DNA from: Roseibium aggregatum IAM 12614
GTDB lineage: Bacteria > Pseudomonadota > Alphaproteobacteria > Rhizobiales > Stappiaceae
Reading direction: 5' to 3'
Length of the DNA stretch: 62,357 nucleotides
Assembly: GCF_000168975.1 (NCBI RefSeq)
Contig: NZ_AAUW01000030.1
Coordinates: forward strand, 1 to 62,357
This document shows, piece by piece, positions 18,049 to 26,782 of this stretch. The notes under the pieces are model-generated. The model saw only the letters and a list, made by a program, of their open reading frames with translations, did not search any database and had not been told where the DNA came from. The translations under genes and the position numbers were made by a program. Every line of letters starts with the position of its first letter. Within the stretch, counting starts at the first letter, position 1.

Positions 18049-19203
18049 ATGGCATTGCGTGAAACAGAGCATCTGCTGGCTCTGGAAAGCCGCGCTGTAT
18101 CTCGTATCAGGGTTCGTGAGATCAAGGCCCCGTCGCTGTCGCAAATGAACAGTCTTTGGGCTTCCCTGAAAGGCGGCGTGGTATCGACGCCATTCCAGAC
18201 ACCGGAATTTCTCGCAGCATTTCAGGACAGCGGTCAGAAGACGGGGGCAGGCGGATTTTCCGTCGGTGTTTTCGCAGAGCCCGGCGAAAGCGAACATCCC
18301 CTGATGCTGTTGCCGCTGGCGCGTTATCAGCGAGGCCCGATCCGTGTCGTCGGCATGCCGGACTTCGGACTGGCCGATCAGAATGCGCCGGTCATTGCAG
18401 CAGGATGCCGGCTCTCCGGCGATTGCCGGGCTGAAATGATCCAGGCGTTTCTGCAGCGTATCGCCGATGCAGACGTTGTCGACATTCACAAGCTGCACGA
18501 GCAGGTCGGCAGCCTGGAAAATCCTCTGAGTTTTCTGCCTGCAACGATCTCGCACAACAGCTCGCTTGTGCTTGATCTTCGAAGCGCGAATGCCTCCGGC
18601 AACTGGTGCGGAAAGTCCATTTACAAGAAGACCCGCTCCAAGTTCCGCAGGCTCGTGAGCGAAGGCGTCACGCTGGTCGAGGCGGTAACGCCTGAAGAGC
18701 GTGTCGGCCTGTTCAGAACCCTGGCCGCACAGCGCAGGGAACGGTTCCGCCAGCTCGGGCGGGTCGACAGCCTTGGTCGGGAAGACCGCTCGGCCTTCTA
18801 TCTCCGCCTGGCGGCGATGGAAGCGTCGCCAACCCCTATCAAGGCCCTTGCGCTGAAGCAGGGCGAAGAGACCGTGGCTGCCATGGTGTTGATGATGACG
18901 GGTGCGCAGGCGACCGCTGTCCTCGTCTCCATCGGGGATCAGAAATGGCACGCCTTTTCGCCGGGTATGGTGTTGTTTTCCAAGGCGATAGAGCGGTCTT
19001 ACGAGGCAGGCGTGCGCTGGTTCAGCTTTGGCACGGGTCAGCAGGAATACAAGCAGCGCTTCGGGGGGGAGGAACACCCCTCCCGCCGCTTGCTTATGCC
19101 CCTCAGCACACGCGGACGCCTGTTTGTCGGTGCCCGGGAAGCGCATCGCGCCGCACAGAACGTGCTTCAGATCGCGCTGCGCAGGAACGGAGTGGACTCG
19201 TGA
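18049..19203 (+). CDS. GNAT_6 (BioF2/CelD-like) acetyltransferase-domain protein, copy 1
   Basis: Residues about 30-375 form a protein of the GNAT_6 type found in cell-envelope polysaccharide loci (CelD, FemAB-like). Features are FQTPEFLAAF, VVGMPDFGLADQNAPV, KSIYKKTRSKFRRL and HAFSPGMVLFSKAIERSYEAGVRWFSFGTG. The last motif is the acyl-CoA-binding part. Soluble, with no signal peptide. ATG 18049 is preferred over GTG 18007. It is immediately followed by a homologue with a stop/start overlap. The acyl acceptor is unknown. Confidence 0.75.
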   Translation: MALRETEHLLALESRAVSRIRVREIKAPSLSQMNSLWASLKGGVVSTPFQTPEFLAAFQDSGQKTGAGGFSVGVFAEPGESEHPLMLLPLARYQRGPIRVVGMPDFGLADQNAPVIAAGCRLSGDCRAEMIQAFLQRIADADVVDIHKLHEQVGSLENPLSFLPATISHNSSLVLDLRSANASGNWCGKSIYKKTRSKFRRLVSEGVTLVEAVTPEERVGLFRTLAAQRRERFRQLGRVDSLGREDRSAFYLRLAAMEASPTPIKALALKQGEETVAAMVLMMTGAQATAVLVSIGDQKWHAFSPGMVLFSKAIERSYEAGVRWFSFGTGQQEYKQRFGGEEHPSRRLLMPLSTRGRLFVGAREAHRAAQNVLQIALRRNGVDS

Positions 19204-20363
19204 CCGAAATGCTGGCGATGGCTGAAAACGAGCCGTTCTGCGGGCAGTTGGCTGGGCAGGATCTTCATGTTGTCTGGCATGAGCAACCCGGTGCAGACCT
19301 TTTGCGTTCGCTCTGGGCGTCTCTTCCCGGCGGGGCGGTCTGTTCGGCTTTTCAGACCCGGCAATTCGTCGAGTGCTTTTTTCAGGAAATGGCACCTGCT
19401 GCCTGCGACACCTTCGGGGTCCTTGCCGCCTATCGAGCTGGCTTGCCGGACCCGTTTGCATTGCTGCCGCTGATCCGCCTCCGGAAAGGCCCGGTTCGCA
19501 TCGCATCCACGCCCGACCTTGGCGTCGCGGACCAGAACGGCCCGGTTTTGAGCAAGGCGCTCGCAAGCGAAGGCGAAGAAACGGTGCAGGCGGTCATGGC
19601 CGCCATGATCGACGCCATTCCCGATGCTGATGTGGTGGACATCAAGAAACTGCACGCCTCGATTGGCAGCGCACATAATCCTTTCTTCCTGCATCCAAAG
19701 GCGAGTGCGGAAAGCTGCACCCTCTACCTTGATGCCGACGCGCTGCTTGCGGCCGGAGCGAGCTCCGGGAAAGGGATTTACAAGAAGACAAGTGGCACCT
19801 TTCGCAAGCTTCAAAATGAAGGCGTGCAGTTAGTCGAGGCGACGACCCCTGAAGAGCGCTTGCAAATTCTCGAGGCCCTGATGGTCTGCAGGGCGCAGCG
19901 GTTCAAAGCTCTCGGCCGCGCGAATTCCCTCAAACAGGACAACCGCGAGAATTTTTATCGCGCCCTTGCGGCCCAGGCGGGAGGTGGAAATCCGCTCAAG
20001 GTTCTGGCGCTGACGTCCGACGGTGACATTGTCGCCGTGGTTGCCATGTTGGTGGAAAATGGATGCGCGACCGGTATCTTGATTTCAATCGGGCCGGAGC
20101 AATGGCACCGGTTTTCACCTGGAATTGTGGTGCTCGTTCAATCCATTTATTGGGCGCGGGACAATAACATTCGGATCTACAGTTTCGGCACTGGTCTGCA
20201 GGCGTACAAAAGCAGGTTCGGCGCCATGGAGCAGTCAACGCGTCGCTTGCTTCTGCCGCTTACGGTCAAAGGCCATGCAGCGATCACGGCCCTGAAGGCC
20301 AAACAGGGTCTCCGGGAAACCGTTGATCGCTGGAAACAGCAGAAAACCAGTCAGACAGCCTGA
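19200..20363 (+). CDS. GNAT_6 (BioF2/CelD-like) acetyltransferase-domain protein, copy 2
   Basis: Tandem paralogue of the preceding gene. The same landmarks occur in the same order: FQTRQFVECF, IASTPDLGVADQNGPV, ADVVDIKKLHASIGS, GKGIYKKTSGTFRKL, HRFSPGIVVLVQSIYWARDNNIRIYSFGTG. GTG 19200 overlaps the upstream stop (GTGA) and has GGAGTG at 19189-19194, so the pair is translationally coupled. Conservation of both copies in one operon suggests a heteromer or two sequential acyl transfers; the substrate is not evident. Confidence 0.75.
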   Translation: MTEMLAMAENEPFCGQLAGQDLHVVWHEQPGADLLRSLWASLPGGAVCSAFQTRQFVECFFQEMAPAACDTFGVLAAYRAGLPDPFALLPLIRLRKGPVRIASTPDLGVADQNGPVLSKALASEGEETVQAVMAAMIDAIPDADVVDIKKLHASIGSAHNPFFLHPKASAESCTLYLDADALLAAGASSGKGIYKKTSGTFRKLQNEGVQLVEATTPEERLQILEALMVCRAQRFKALGRANSLKQDNRENFYRALAAQAGGGNPLKVLALTSDGDIVAVVAMLVENGCATGILISIGPEQWHRFSPGIVVLVQSIYWARDNNIRIYSFGTGLQAYKSRFGAMEQSTRRLLLPLTVKGHAAITALKAKQGLRETVDRWKQQKTSQTA

Positions 20364-20373
20364 TCGGGACCTG

Positions 20374-20619
20374 TCATCCCGCCCGGGGTGGCCGGATCAG
20401 GTAGATGACCAGCCAGATCGGCACGACGATGAATGCGCCGAGGATCATGTTGGGAATGGCCCAGTCCCGAAACTCCAGCAGATAGATCCACAGCTCCAGC
20501 GGGCTCATGCCGACAGACCCCAGAATGTCCTGTGCGGTGATATTCACGAAGGAAAGACCCGCGCCGACGAGCAGCGAGATGACCGCGATCTTGAAGAATG
20601 TCGACAGAAACGGGAACAC
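20374..20619 (-). CDS. DUF6460 small inner-membrane protein
   Basis: 81 residues with two membrane helices: FFKIAVISLLVGAGLSFVNI near the start and MILGAFIVVPIWLVIYLIRPP at the end. The motif FVNITAQDILGSVG between them is what I recall of DUF6460 proteins, widespread in alphaproteobacteria and of unknown role. The GTG at 20619 is the only start in frame and has a poor ribosome site. The gene is convergent with the acetyltransferase pair. Confidence 0.65.
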   Translation of the reverse strand: MFPFLSTFFKIAVISLLVGAGLSFVNITAQDILGSVGMSPLELWIYLLEFRDWAIPNMILGAFIVVPIWLVIYLIRPPRAG

Positions 20620-20917
20620 GGTGCGTGGTGTCTCTCAGTAGGCTCAAGGTATCCGGTGTGCTGGAGAGTGGTGATAACACCCCGCAGCCGGTGCTCAATT
20701 CTTGCCATTAAGAATTTACAAACCATAAACAACTTGCCGGAAACCGCCTAAAACCGCGCCGCAACGGCAGTTTGGCGTCGGGCATTGCGGGGCAAATCGA
20801 TTAAGTGACGGGTCATTCATGTTTTTCGCTGCAACGCGGGAAAGAGCTCTTGACCCGGTCGAACCAAGCGGCGAATGTGCGCCTCACGCATGTAGCGGTC
20901 TTAAACGGGAGTGAAAC
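20620..20917. other. Intergenic region before scoA
   Basis: No gene. CTTGAC at 20849-20854, about 65 bases before scoA, is a possible -35 element of the alphaproteobacterial type. No convincing -10 follows it. Confidence 0.3.
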
Positions 20918-21613
20918 ATGAACAAAATTTATCCGGACGCAAAGGCCGCCCTTGAGGGGCTGACCTTTGACGGCATGACGGTGATGGCCGGCGGGTTCGG
21001 CCTCTGCGGCATTCCGGAAAATCTGATCGTGGCGCTCCGGGATTCCGGAGCCAAAGACATCACCGCCATTTCCAACAATGCCGGTGTCGATGACTTTGGC
21101 CTCGGTCTTCTGCTGCAGACACGCCAGATCAAGAAGATGGTTTCATCCTACGTCGGTGAAAACGCGACTTTCGAAAAGCAGTATCTGAACGGTGAACTTG
21201 AGCTGGAGTTCAACCCGCAGGGCACGCTGGCCGAGCGCATCCGTGCCGGTGGCGCAGGCATTCCGGGCTTCTACACCAAGACAGGTGTCGGCACGCTGAT
21301 TGCCGAGGGCAAGGAGCACAAGGACTTCAACGGCGAGACCTACATCATGGAAACCGGCCTGGTGGCCGATGTGTCGCTGGTCAAGGCCTGGAAGGCCGAC
21401 AAGGAAGGCAACCTGATCTACCGCAAGACCGCGCGCAACTTCAATCCGATGATGGCAACCGCCGGTAAGACCTGTGTGGTGGAAGTGGAGGAGCTTGTCG
21501 AGATCGGTGAACTCGATCCGGACAACATCCACACCGCCGGCATCTTCGTCGACCGCATCATCGTCGGCAGCCACGAAAAACTCATCGAAAAGCGCACCAC
21601 GCGCGCAGCCTGA
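20918..21613 (+). CDS. scoA: 3-oxoacid CoA-transferase subunit A
   Basis: 231 residues with the subunit A signature GGFGLCGIPENLI and the fold-closing FNPQGTLAERIRAGGAGIPGFYT. With subunit B it moves CoA from succinyl-CoA to acetoacetate, feeding ketone bodies, for example from polyhydroxybutyrate, into the TCA cycle. That fits the phasin genes elsewhere in the window. Clear ribosome site GGGAG before ATG 20918. It is 13 bases from scoB. Confidence 0.93.
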   Translation: MNKIYPDAKAALEGLTFDGMTVMAGGFGLCGIPENLIVALRDSGAKDITAISNNAGVDDFGLGLLLQTRQIKKMVSSYVGENATFEKQYLNGELELEFNPQGTLAERIRAGGAGIPGFYTKTGVGTLIAEGKEHKDFNGETYIMETGLVADVSLVKAWKADKEGNLIYRKTARNFNPMMATAGKTCVVEVEELVEIGELDPDNIHTAGIFVDRIIVGSHEKLIEKRTTRAA

Positions 21614-21626
21614 GGGAGATAACATC

Positions 21627-22256
21627 ATGGCATGGACTCGTGATGACATGGCAAAGCGTGCCGCGCAGGAACTGGAAGACGGCTTCTATGTGAACCTGGG
21701 TATCGGCATTCCGACGCTTGTATCCAATTACATTCCGGAAGGTGTCCACGTGACCCTCCAGTCGGAAAACGGCATGCTGGGCATGGGCCCGTTCCCGACC
21801 GACGACGAGGTTGACGCAGACCTCATCAACGCCGGCAAGCAGACCATCACCGAACTGCCGCAGACCAGCTATTTCTCGTCTGCCGACAGCTTCGGCATGA
21901 TCCGCGGCGGCCACATCGACCTGTCGATCCTGGGCGCAATGGAAGTGTCCGAAGAGGGCGATCTCGCCAACTGGATGATCCCGGGCAAGATGGTCAAGGG
22001 CATGGGCGGCGCGATGGATCTCGTCGCCGGCGTCAAGCGCGTGGTCGTGATCATGGATCACACCTCGAAAGCCGGCGATCCCAAGCTTCTGAAAGAATGC
22101 TCGCTGCCGCTCACCGGCGTGAAATGCGTTGACCGGATCATCACCAATTTCGGTGTCTTCGACGTCGTCGAGGGCGGCCTGAAGGTGGTTGAGCTCGCTG
22201 ACGGTGTGACGCTGGACGAGGTCAAGGAAAAGACACAGGCAACGCTTCTGTCGTAA
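21627..22256 (+). CDS. scoB: 3-oxoacid CoA-transferase subunit B
   Basis: 209 residues. The catalytic glutamate that forms the acyl-glutamyl-CoA intermediate is in SENGMLGMGPFP, and GGHIDLSILGAMEVSEEGDLANWMIPGKMVKGMGGAMDLV is the conserved core. GAGGGAG precedes ATG 21627. It ends the operon; a strong terminator follows 35 bases later. Confidence 0.93.
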   Translation: MAWTRDDMAKRAAQELEDGFYVNLGIGIPTLVSNYIPEGVHVTLQSENGMLGMGPFPTDDEVDADLINAGKQTITELPQTSYFSSADSFGMIRGGHIDLSILGAMEVSEEGDLANWMIPGKMVKGMGGAMDLVAGVKRVVVIMDHTSKAGDPKLLKECSLPLTGVKCVDRIITNFGVFDVVEGGLKVVELADGVTLDEVKEKTQATLLS

Positions 22257-22291
22257 GGCAGGAAACAACCGACAGTGTCGTTACAAGCAAG

Positions 22292-22321
22292 GGTGCTTGC
22301 GGTCTCGCAGGCACCTTTTTT
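22292..22321 (+). terminator. Terminator of scoAB
   Basis: GGTGCTTGCG and CGCAGGCACC pair around a four-base loop and are followed by TTTTTT. Confidence 0.85.
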
Positions 22322-22642
22322 ATGTCCGACTGGTCATTTCCGGCGATCTGATTTCAATAAAAACTATTTTGTTGAAGCTGCTTATGCGCAGAATGTCCCG
22401 AATTGGAACCAATTCGTAGAATTGAGGAGGAAATATCCGAATTCGTTAATGGATGGCATTGCGATTAATGCGTGTAAACAAAGCATTGACAGCCCGTTAT
22501 CCTTTAAAAGCCGGGAAAGTCGATTTCCCGGCTAAGAAACAGGTCAGTGTTTACACGTTTTGAAGACCTGCCTTTACCCTCTTCAATCCACCTTCAAGAC
22601 TTGTTCTGTATGGTTTTCAGGTAATCGCAAGGGGTGTTAGGC
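22322..22642. other. AT-rich intergenic region with a strong hairpin
   Basis: No supported gene. The 86-codon frame at 22275-22535 overlaps the scoAB terminator and has no family resemblance. A perfect 10-bp stem AGCCGGGAAA/TTTCCCGGCT lies at 22509-22533 with a five-base loop. On the minus strand it would be followed by TTTTAAA, but no minus-strand gene runs into it. Confidence 0.45.
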
Positions 22643-24811
22643 GTGCCTGGAACGCATGGGGCTGTCTCAAAGCTGATCAAAGTCCTGTCGACCTGGCTTC
22701 CCAGCCTGCGCACCCGTTTCGTGCTGCTGGTTGCCGGGCTGTTTCTGGTCCTCTCGGTCGTGATGATCATGGTGGCAAGCTACCTGGATCTGCGCGACGA
22801 GGAGCAAAGGGTGGTTTCCGATGCGCGGGCCATCGGGGCGACCGTCAGCCGTCTGGCCGTGCCCCATCTGACCAACCACCACTACCTGATCCTGGAACAG
22901 GAACTTGAGAGCATTGCAGGCAGCGGTGTTGTCGAGCTGGCGCAGGTGCACGATCCCGCTCGCGCAGTCACCATCGACAGCGATCCGGACACCAGTTACT
23001 TCGACGAACAGGACCTGCACCCGCTGATCAAACTGTCCTTGGAAACCGGTCTCGACCAGATCCGCCAGACAGGCGACAGGATCGAAATCGCCTTGCCAGT
23101 GCGTGAGACGGACGGCAGCCCGGTTCTTGGCGCTGCGCTGGTGTCGGTGAAGCGGCTTCAGGCCAATGGCATGCTGTTCGCCATCTGGAGCCGGAACATC
23201 TTCATCACACTCGTCCTCCTGATATTCTGCGTTCCGGTGACGTTTCACTTTGCGGAGAACTTCGTCCGGCCGATCAAGGCCCTGACCCAGACTGCCCACA
23301 CGGTCAGTGCCGGGAATTTCGATGCGCCGTTCCCGGTGCAGCGGACCGACGAAATCGGCGTTCTGGCCCGCGCCTATCGCGACATGGTCGGGACCATCCG
23401 CAGCAACATGGCCCGCATTCACGAACTGGCCTATCTGGACCCTGTAACGCGCCTGCCGAACCGGGAGAGCTTCCGGCTGCACTTCAATTCAAACATGCAG
23501 ACCGCTGACGGCACGCCTGTGCGCATGTCCGTCCTCTTCATCGATCTCGACCGGTTCAAACGGGTCAATGACAGTTACGGCCACGACCATGGCGACGCGT
23601 TGTTGAAGGAAGTGGCGTCGCGGCTGCGACGCCTGTTGAACAGCGCGGACAGGGCCGGTGAGGCACCGCCCGCTTTCCCGCCGCTTGTTGCCAGGCTTGG
23701 CGGCGACGAATTCGCCATCGTCATTCCCGCGGAAAAGCCGATGGCCAATGTCTACACGCTTGCCGATGAGCTGGTGCAATGTGTGGAGCAACCTCTGGAA
23801 ATCAACGGCCTGACCATGGCCGTCGGCGCCAGCATCGGAGTTTCGACCTATCCCGATGACGGTGAGGATTATACGGCCATCCTGAAGAACGCGGACATTG
23901 CCATGTATGCGGCCAAGCGGACCGGCGGCAACCGGGCGTGTTTCTTCAACGAAATCGAACGTGACTCGCGGTCTCACGAACGCATTCGCCTGGAAGCGGA
24001 ACTGAAGCGGGCTCTTCTGGCGGATGAGATCACCATCGCCTTCCAGCCCAAGATCGATTGTGCCACGCTGAAGGTGGCCGGTGCCGAAGTGCTTGCCCGC
24101 TGGGATCATCCCGAACGCGGCCTGCTGACGCCGGGCTGTTTTATCGATGTCGCCGAGGAAAGCGACCTGATCACCCGGTTGGGCGACAGGGTTCTGGAGC
24201 AGGCGTGCCGTCAGGGGCGGGTCTGGCTCGATCATGGCCAGCGCCTTCCCCTGGCGGTCAACGTTTCCATTCGGCAACTCGAAAAGCCGGGGTTTACGGC
24301 GCGCGTGCTTGACGTTCTGGAGGTCACGGGGTTTCCGGCCAGCCTGCTGCAGCTCGAAGTGACGGAGACCGTTGCCATGAGAGATCCTGATCGGGTTTCG
24401 GAGGCGGCCAAGCCTCTTCTGGAGGCAGGCATCACCTTTGCCATCGATGATTTCGGCACCGGCTATTCCAGTCTGGCGCATCTTCAGCGTCTGCCGTTCA
24501 ATACCTTCAAGATCGACCGCAGTTTCATCAGCGGCCTTGCCGCGGACCATCACAGCCGCTCAATCGTCCAGACCATTCTGGCAATGGCCAAAAGCCTCCA
24601 CTATGAAGTCGTCGCCGAAGGTGTTGAAACGGAAGAGCAGTATCTTTTCCTGGCCGAGAACGGCTGCACGACCGCGCAAGGCTTCCTGTTTGCCCGGCCG
24701 ATGACAGCGGAGCATTTCGAAGCCTGGTCGAAAGCTTTCCAGCGCGAGGGTTGGCAACGCAACCCGGCCGCCGGGACGCGGCCGGAAAATGGCAACACTT
24801 TCGCCGCCTGA
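22643..24811 (+). CDS. Membrane GGDEF-EAL protein (cyclic di-GMP cyclase/phosphodiesterase)
   Basis: Two membrane helices (about 25-47 and 183-202) bracket a periplasmic sensor of about 135 residues. A HAMP segment (FVRPIKALTQTA), a GGDEF domain with intact LGGDEFAI (about 351-358) and an EAL domain follow. The EAL motif reads EVLARW, which keeps the metal-binding glutamate; EVTET, IDDFGTGYSSL, DRSFI and EGVET complete the catalytic set. Both activities are therefore possible. GTG 22643 is preferred because AAGGGG lies eight bases upstream; GTG 22634 is the alternative. It is convergent with ftsH, 26 bases away. Confidence 0.88.
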   Translation: MPGTHGAVSKLIKVLSTWLPSLRTRFVLLVAGLFLVLSVVMIMVASYLDLRDEEQRVVSDARAIGATVSRLAVPHLTNHHYLILEQELESIAGSGVVELAQVHDPARAVTIDSDPDTSYFDEQDLHPLIKLSLETGLDQIRQTGDRIEIALPVRETDGSPVLGAALVSVKRLQANGMLFAIWSRNIFITLVLLIFCVPVTFHFAENFVRPIKALTQTAHTVSAGNFDAPFPVQRTDEIGVLARAYRDMVGTIRSNMARIHELAYLDPVTRLPNRESFRLHFNSNMQTADGTPVRMSVLFIDLDRFKRVNDSYGHDHGDALLKEVASRLRRLLNSADRAGEAPPAFPPLVARLGGDEFAIVIPAEKPMANVYTLADELVQCVEQPLEINGLTMAVGASIGVSTYPDDGEDYTAILKNADIAMYAAKRTGGNRACFFNEIERDSRSHERIRLEAELKRALLADEITIAFQPKIDCATLKVAGAEVLARWDHPERGLLTPGCFIDVAEESDLITRLGDRVLEQACRQGRVWLDHGQRLPLAVNVSIRQLEKPGFTARVLDVLEVTGFPASLLQLEVTETVAMRDPDRVSEAAKPLLEAGITFAIDDFGTGYSSLAHLQRLPFNTFKIDRSFISGLAADHHSRSIVQTILAMAKSLHYEVVAEGVETEEQYLFLAENGCTTAQGFLFARPMTAEHFEAWSKAFQREGWQRNPAAGTRPENGNTFAA

Positions 24812-24837
24812 CGCTGCAAGCGGCAGAGCCCCGCAGC

Positions 24838-26664
24838 TTATTCCGCCGCTTCGCTTTTCCGCCGTTCGCCAATCGGGCGGATTGCGGGAAAGTCCTTGTC
24901 GGTCAAGGTTTCCTTTGCGAGCAGCATCGTGGCCCCTTCGTCAAGCTCACTGCGATGGCTGTTCAAGAGGTCCTTGGCGCGCTGCAGTGCGGCTTCCACC
25001 CGTTGCTTGATAGCAAGATCGATTTCCCGCTGCGTCTCTTCGGAAACCTCGGCAATGTCTCCGGCGGGTTGCCCGAGAAAGTTCTGACGCTGGGTGGAAT
25101 AGGCACGATTGCCGAGATCGGTATCCATCCCGTAGCGCATGACCATGTCGCGGGCAACTTCGGTCACCTTCTGCAGGTCGTCCGAAGCACCCGTGGAGAT
25201 TTCGTTGAACACAATCTCCTCCGCCGCCCGGCCGCCCATCAGGACAGCCATTCGGTTTTCCAGATCCTTTGATGACAGGAGGAAACGGTCTTCGGTCGGC
25301 CGCTGCATCGTGTAGCCGAGCGCGCCTATGCCGCGCGGGATGATCGAGATCTTGTGCACCGGGTCGCAGCCGTCCAGATTGGCGGCCACCAGGGCATGGC
25401 CCATTTCGTGGAAGGCGACGGTCTTGCGTTCCTTGTCGGACAGGATCCGGCTGCGTTTTTCCAGTCCCGCAATCACCCGCTCCACCGCCTCGTTGAAGTC
25501 CAGAAGGGTGACGGCATCGGCCTGCCGCCGTGTTGCCAGGAGGGCGGCCTCATTGACCAGCGTCGCAAGATCGGCGCCCGAGAAGCCTGCAGTGAGCTGT
25601 GCCACCTGGTCGAGATCGATATCGGCGGCCAGTTTGATCTTCTTCACATGAACGTCGAGGATCGCACGCCGGCCGATCTTGTCCGGCCGGTCTACCAGCA
25701 CCTGCCGGTCGAAACGCCCGGCACGCAGGAGGGCAGGGTCCAGGATCTCGGGTCGGTTGGTCGCCGCCAGAAGAATGATGCCGCTGGACGGATCGAAGCC
25801 GTCGAGTTCGGTCAGGAGCTGGTTGAGGGTCTGTTCCTTCTCGTCGTTGCTGCCCATGGGGCCAGCCGCGCGTGCCCGGCCGAGAGCGTCCAGCTCGTCG
25901 ATGAAGATGATGGCGGGGGCGGCCTTGCGGGCCTGCTCGAACAGGTCGCGCACACGCGCCGCGCCGACACCGACGAACATTTCCACGAATTCGGAACCGG
26001 AAATCGAAAAGAACGGTACACCGGCCTCACCGGCAACCGCCCGGGCGAGCAGCGTCTTGCCTGTGCCCGGAGGGCCGACCAGAAGGATGCCCTTGGGCAC
26101 ATGCGCCCCGAGGCGGCCATAGGAGGCCGGCTCCTTCAGAAAGTCGACGATTTCCTTCAGCTCCCGTTTGGCTTCGTCGACGCCGGCGACATTTTGAAAA
26201 CTGACCTTCACGTCCTTTTCGACGAACACCTTCGCCTTGGACTTGCCCACCGTCATCATGCCGCCGAAGCCCTGTTTCTCGGCAAAACGGCGGATGAAGA
26301 ACATCCACAGACCGAACAGAAGCAGCACCGGCAGCACCCAGGAGAGGATGTCGCGAATGAAGGTGTTCTGGACGACACCGGTGTATTTCACGTCATATTT
26401 GCTGAGCTCGTCGGCGAGAGGCACCTCGACCCGGGTGGTGATGAAATACTGCTTTCCGTCCTTGAGCTCCGCCTTGAACTTGCCTTCGATAAAATTCTCC
26501 CTGATGGCGATCTCCTCGATCTTTCCATCCTTGAGATACTGCTCGAACTGGCTGTAGGGAATCTGCTCGACAGTCTTGTAGGTGGTCCACCAGCTTTGGA
26601 ACATCAGCACCAGCATCATGGCGATGAAGGCGTACCAAAGGTTTATCTGGTGTTTCTTTTCCAT
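24838..26664 (-). CDS. ftsH: FtsH-type ATP-dependent zinc metalloprotease (paralogue)
   Basis: 608 residues. Two membrane helices (about 9-24 and 106-124) flank a periplasmic domain. The AAA module has Walker A GPPGTGKT (197-204), Walker B IIFIDELD (252-259) and arginine-finger segment LRAGRFDR. The zinc site is HEMGH (419-423), where most FtsH have HEAGH. It degrades membrane and short-lived cytosolic proteins as a hexamer. It lies downstream of the iron permease gene and away from the tilS-ftsH-glmM context expected of the essential copy, so it is probably a second FtsH. Confidence 0.88.
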   Translation of the reverse strand: MEKKHQINLWYAFIAMMLVLMFQSWWTTYKTVEQIPYSQFEQYLKDGKIEEIAIRENFIEGKFKAELKDGKQYFITTRVEVPLADELSKYDVKYTGVVQNTFIRDILSWVLPVLLLFGLWMFFIRRFAEKQGFGGMMTVGKSKAKVFVEKDVKVSFQNVAGVDEAKRELKEIVDFLKEPASYGRLGAHVPKGILLVGPPGTGKTLLARAVAGEAGVPFFSISGSEFVEMFVGVGAARVRDLFEQARKAAPAIIFIDELDALGRARAAGPMGSNDEKEQTLNQLLTELDGFDPSSGIILLAATNRPEILDPALLRAGRFDRQVLVDRPDKIGRRAILDVHVKKIKLAADIDLDQVAQLTAGFSGADLATLVNEAALLATRRQADAVTLLDFNEAVERVIAGLEKRSRILSDKERKTVAFHEMGHALVAANLDGCDPVHKISIIPRGIGALGYTMQRPTEDRFLLSSKDLENRMAVLMGGRAAEEIVFNEISTGASDDLQKVTEVARDMVMRYGMDTDLGNRAYSTQRQNFLGQPAGDIAEVSEETQREIDLAIKQRVEAALQRAKDLLNSHRSELDEGATMLLAKETLTDKDFPAIRPIGERRKSEAAE

Positions 26665-26782
26665 TGAGGAATCGTCCCGGTAAATATCTGAACTATGTTG
26701 CCATTGACGCGGTTCGCCCGGAGGCTGTCAAGGCGCGAAGTGGGGCTTGAAGTGGGGCGCGACACGGCATGGCTGGTCGGGT

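Noticed and set aside
22275..22535. An 86-codon frame after scoB.
   Set aside because: It runs through the scoAB terminator and the orphan hairpin, lacks a ribosome site and resembles no family.
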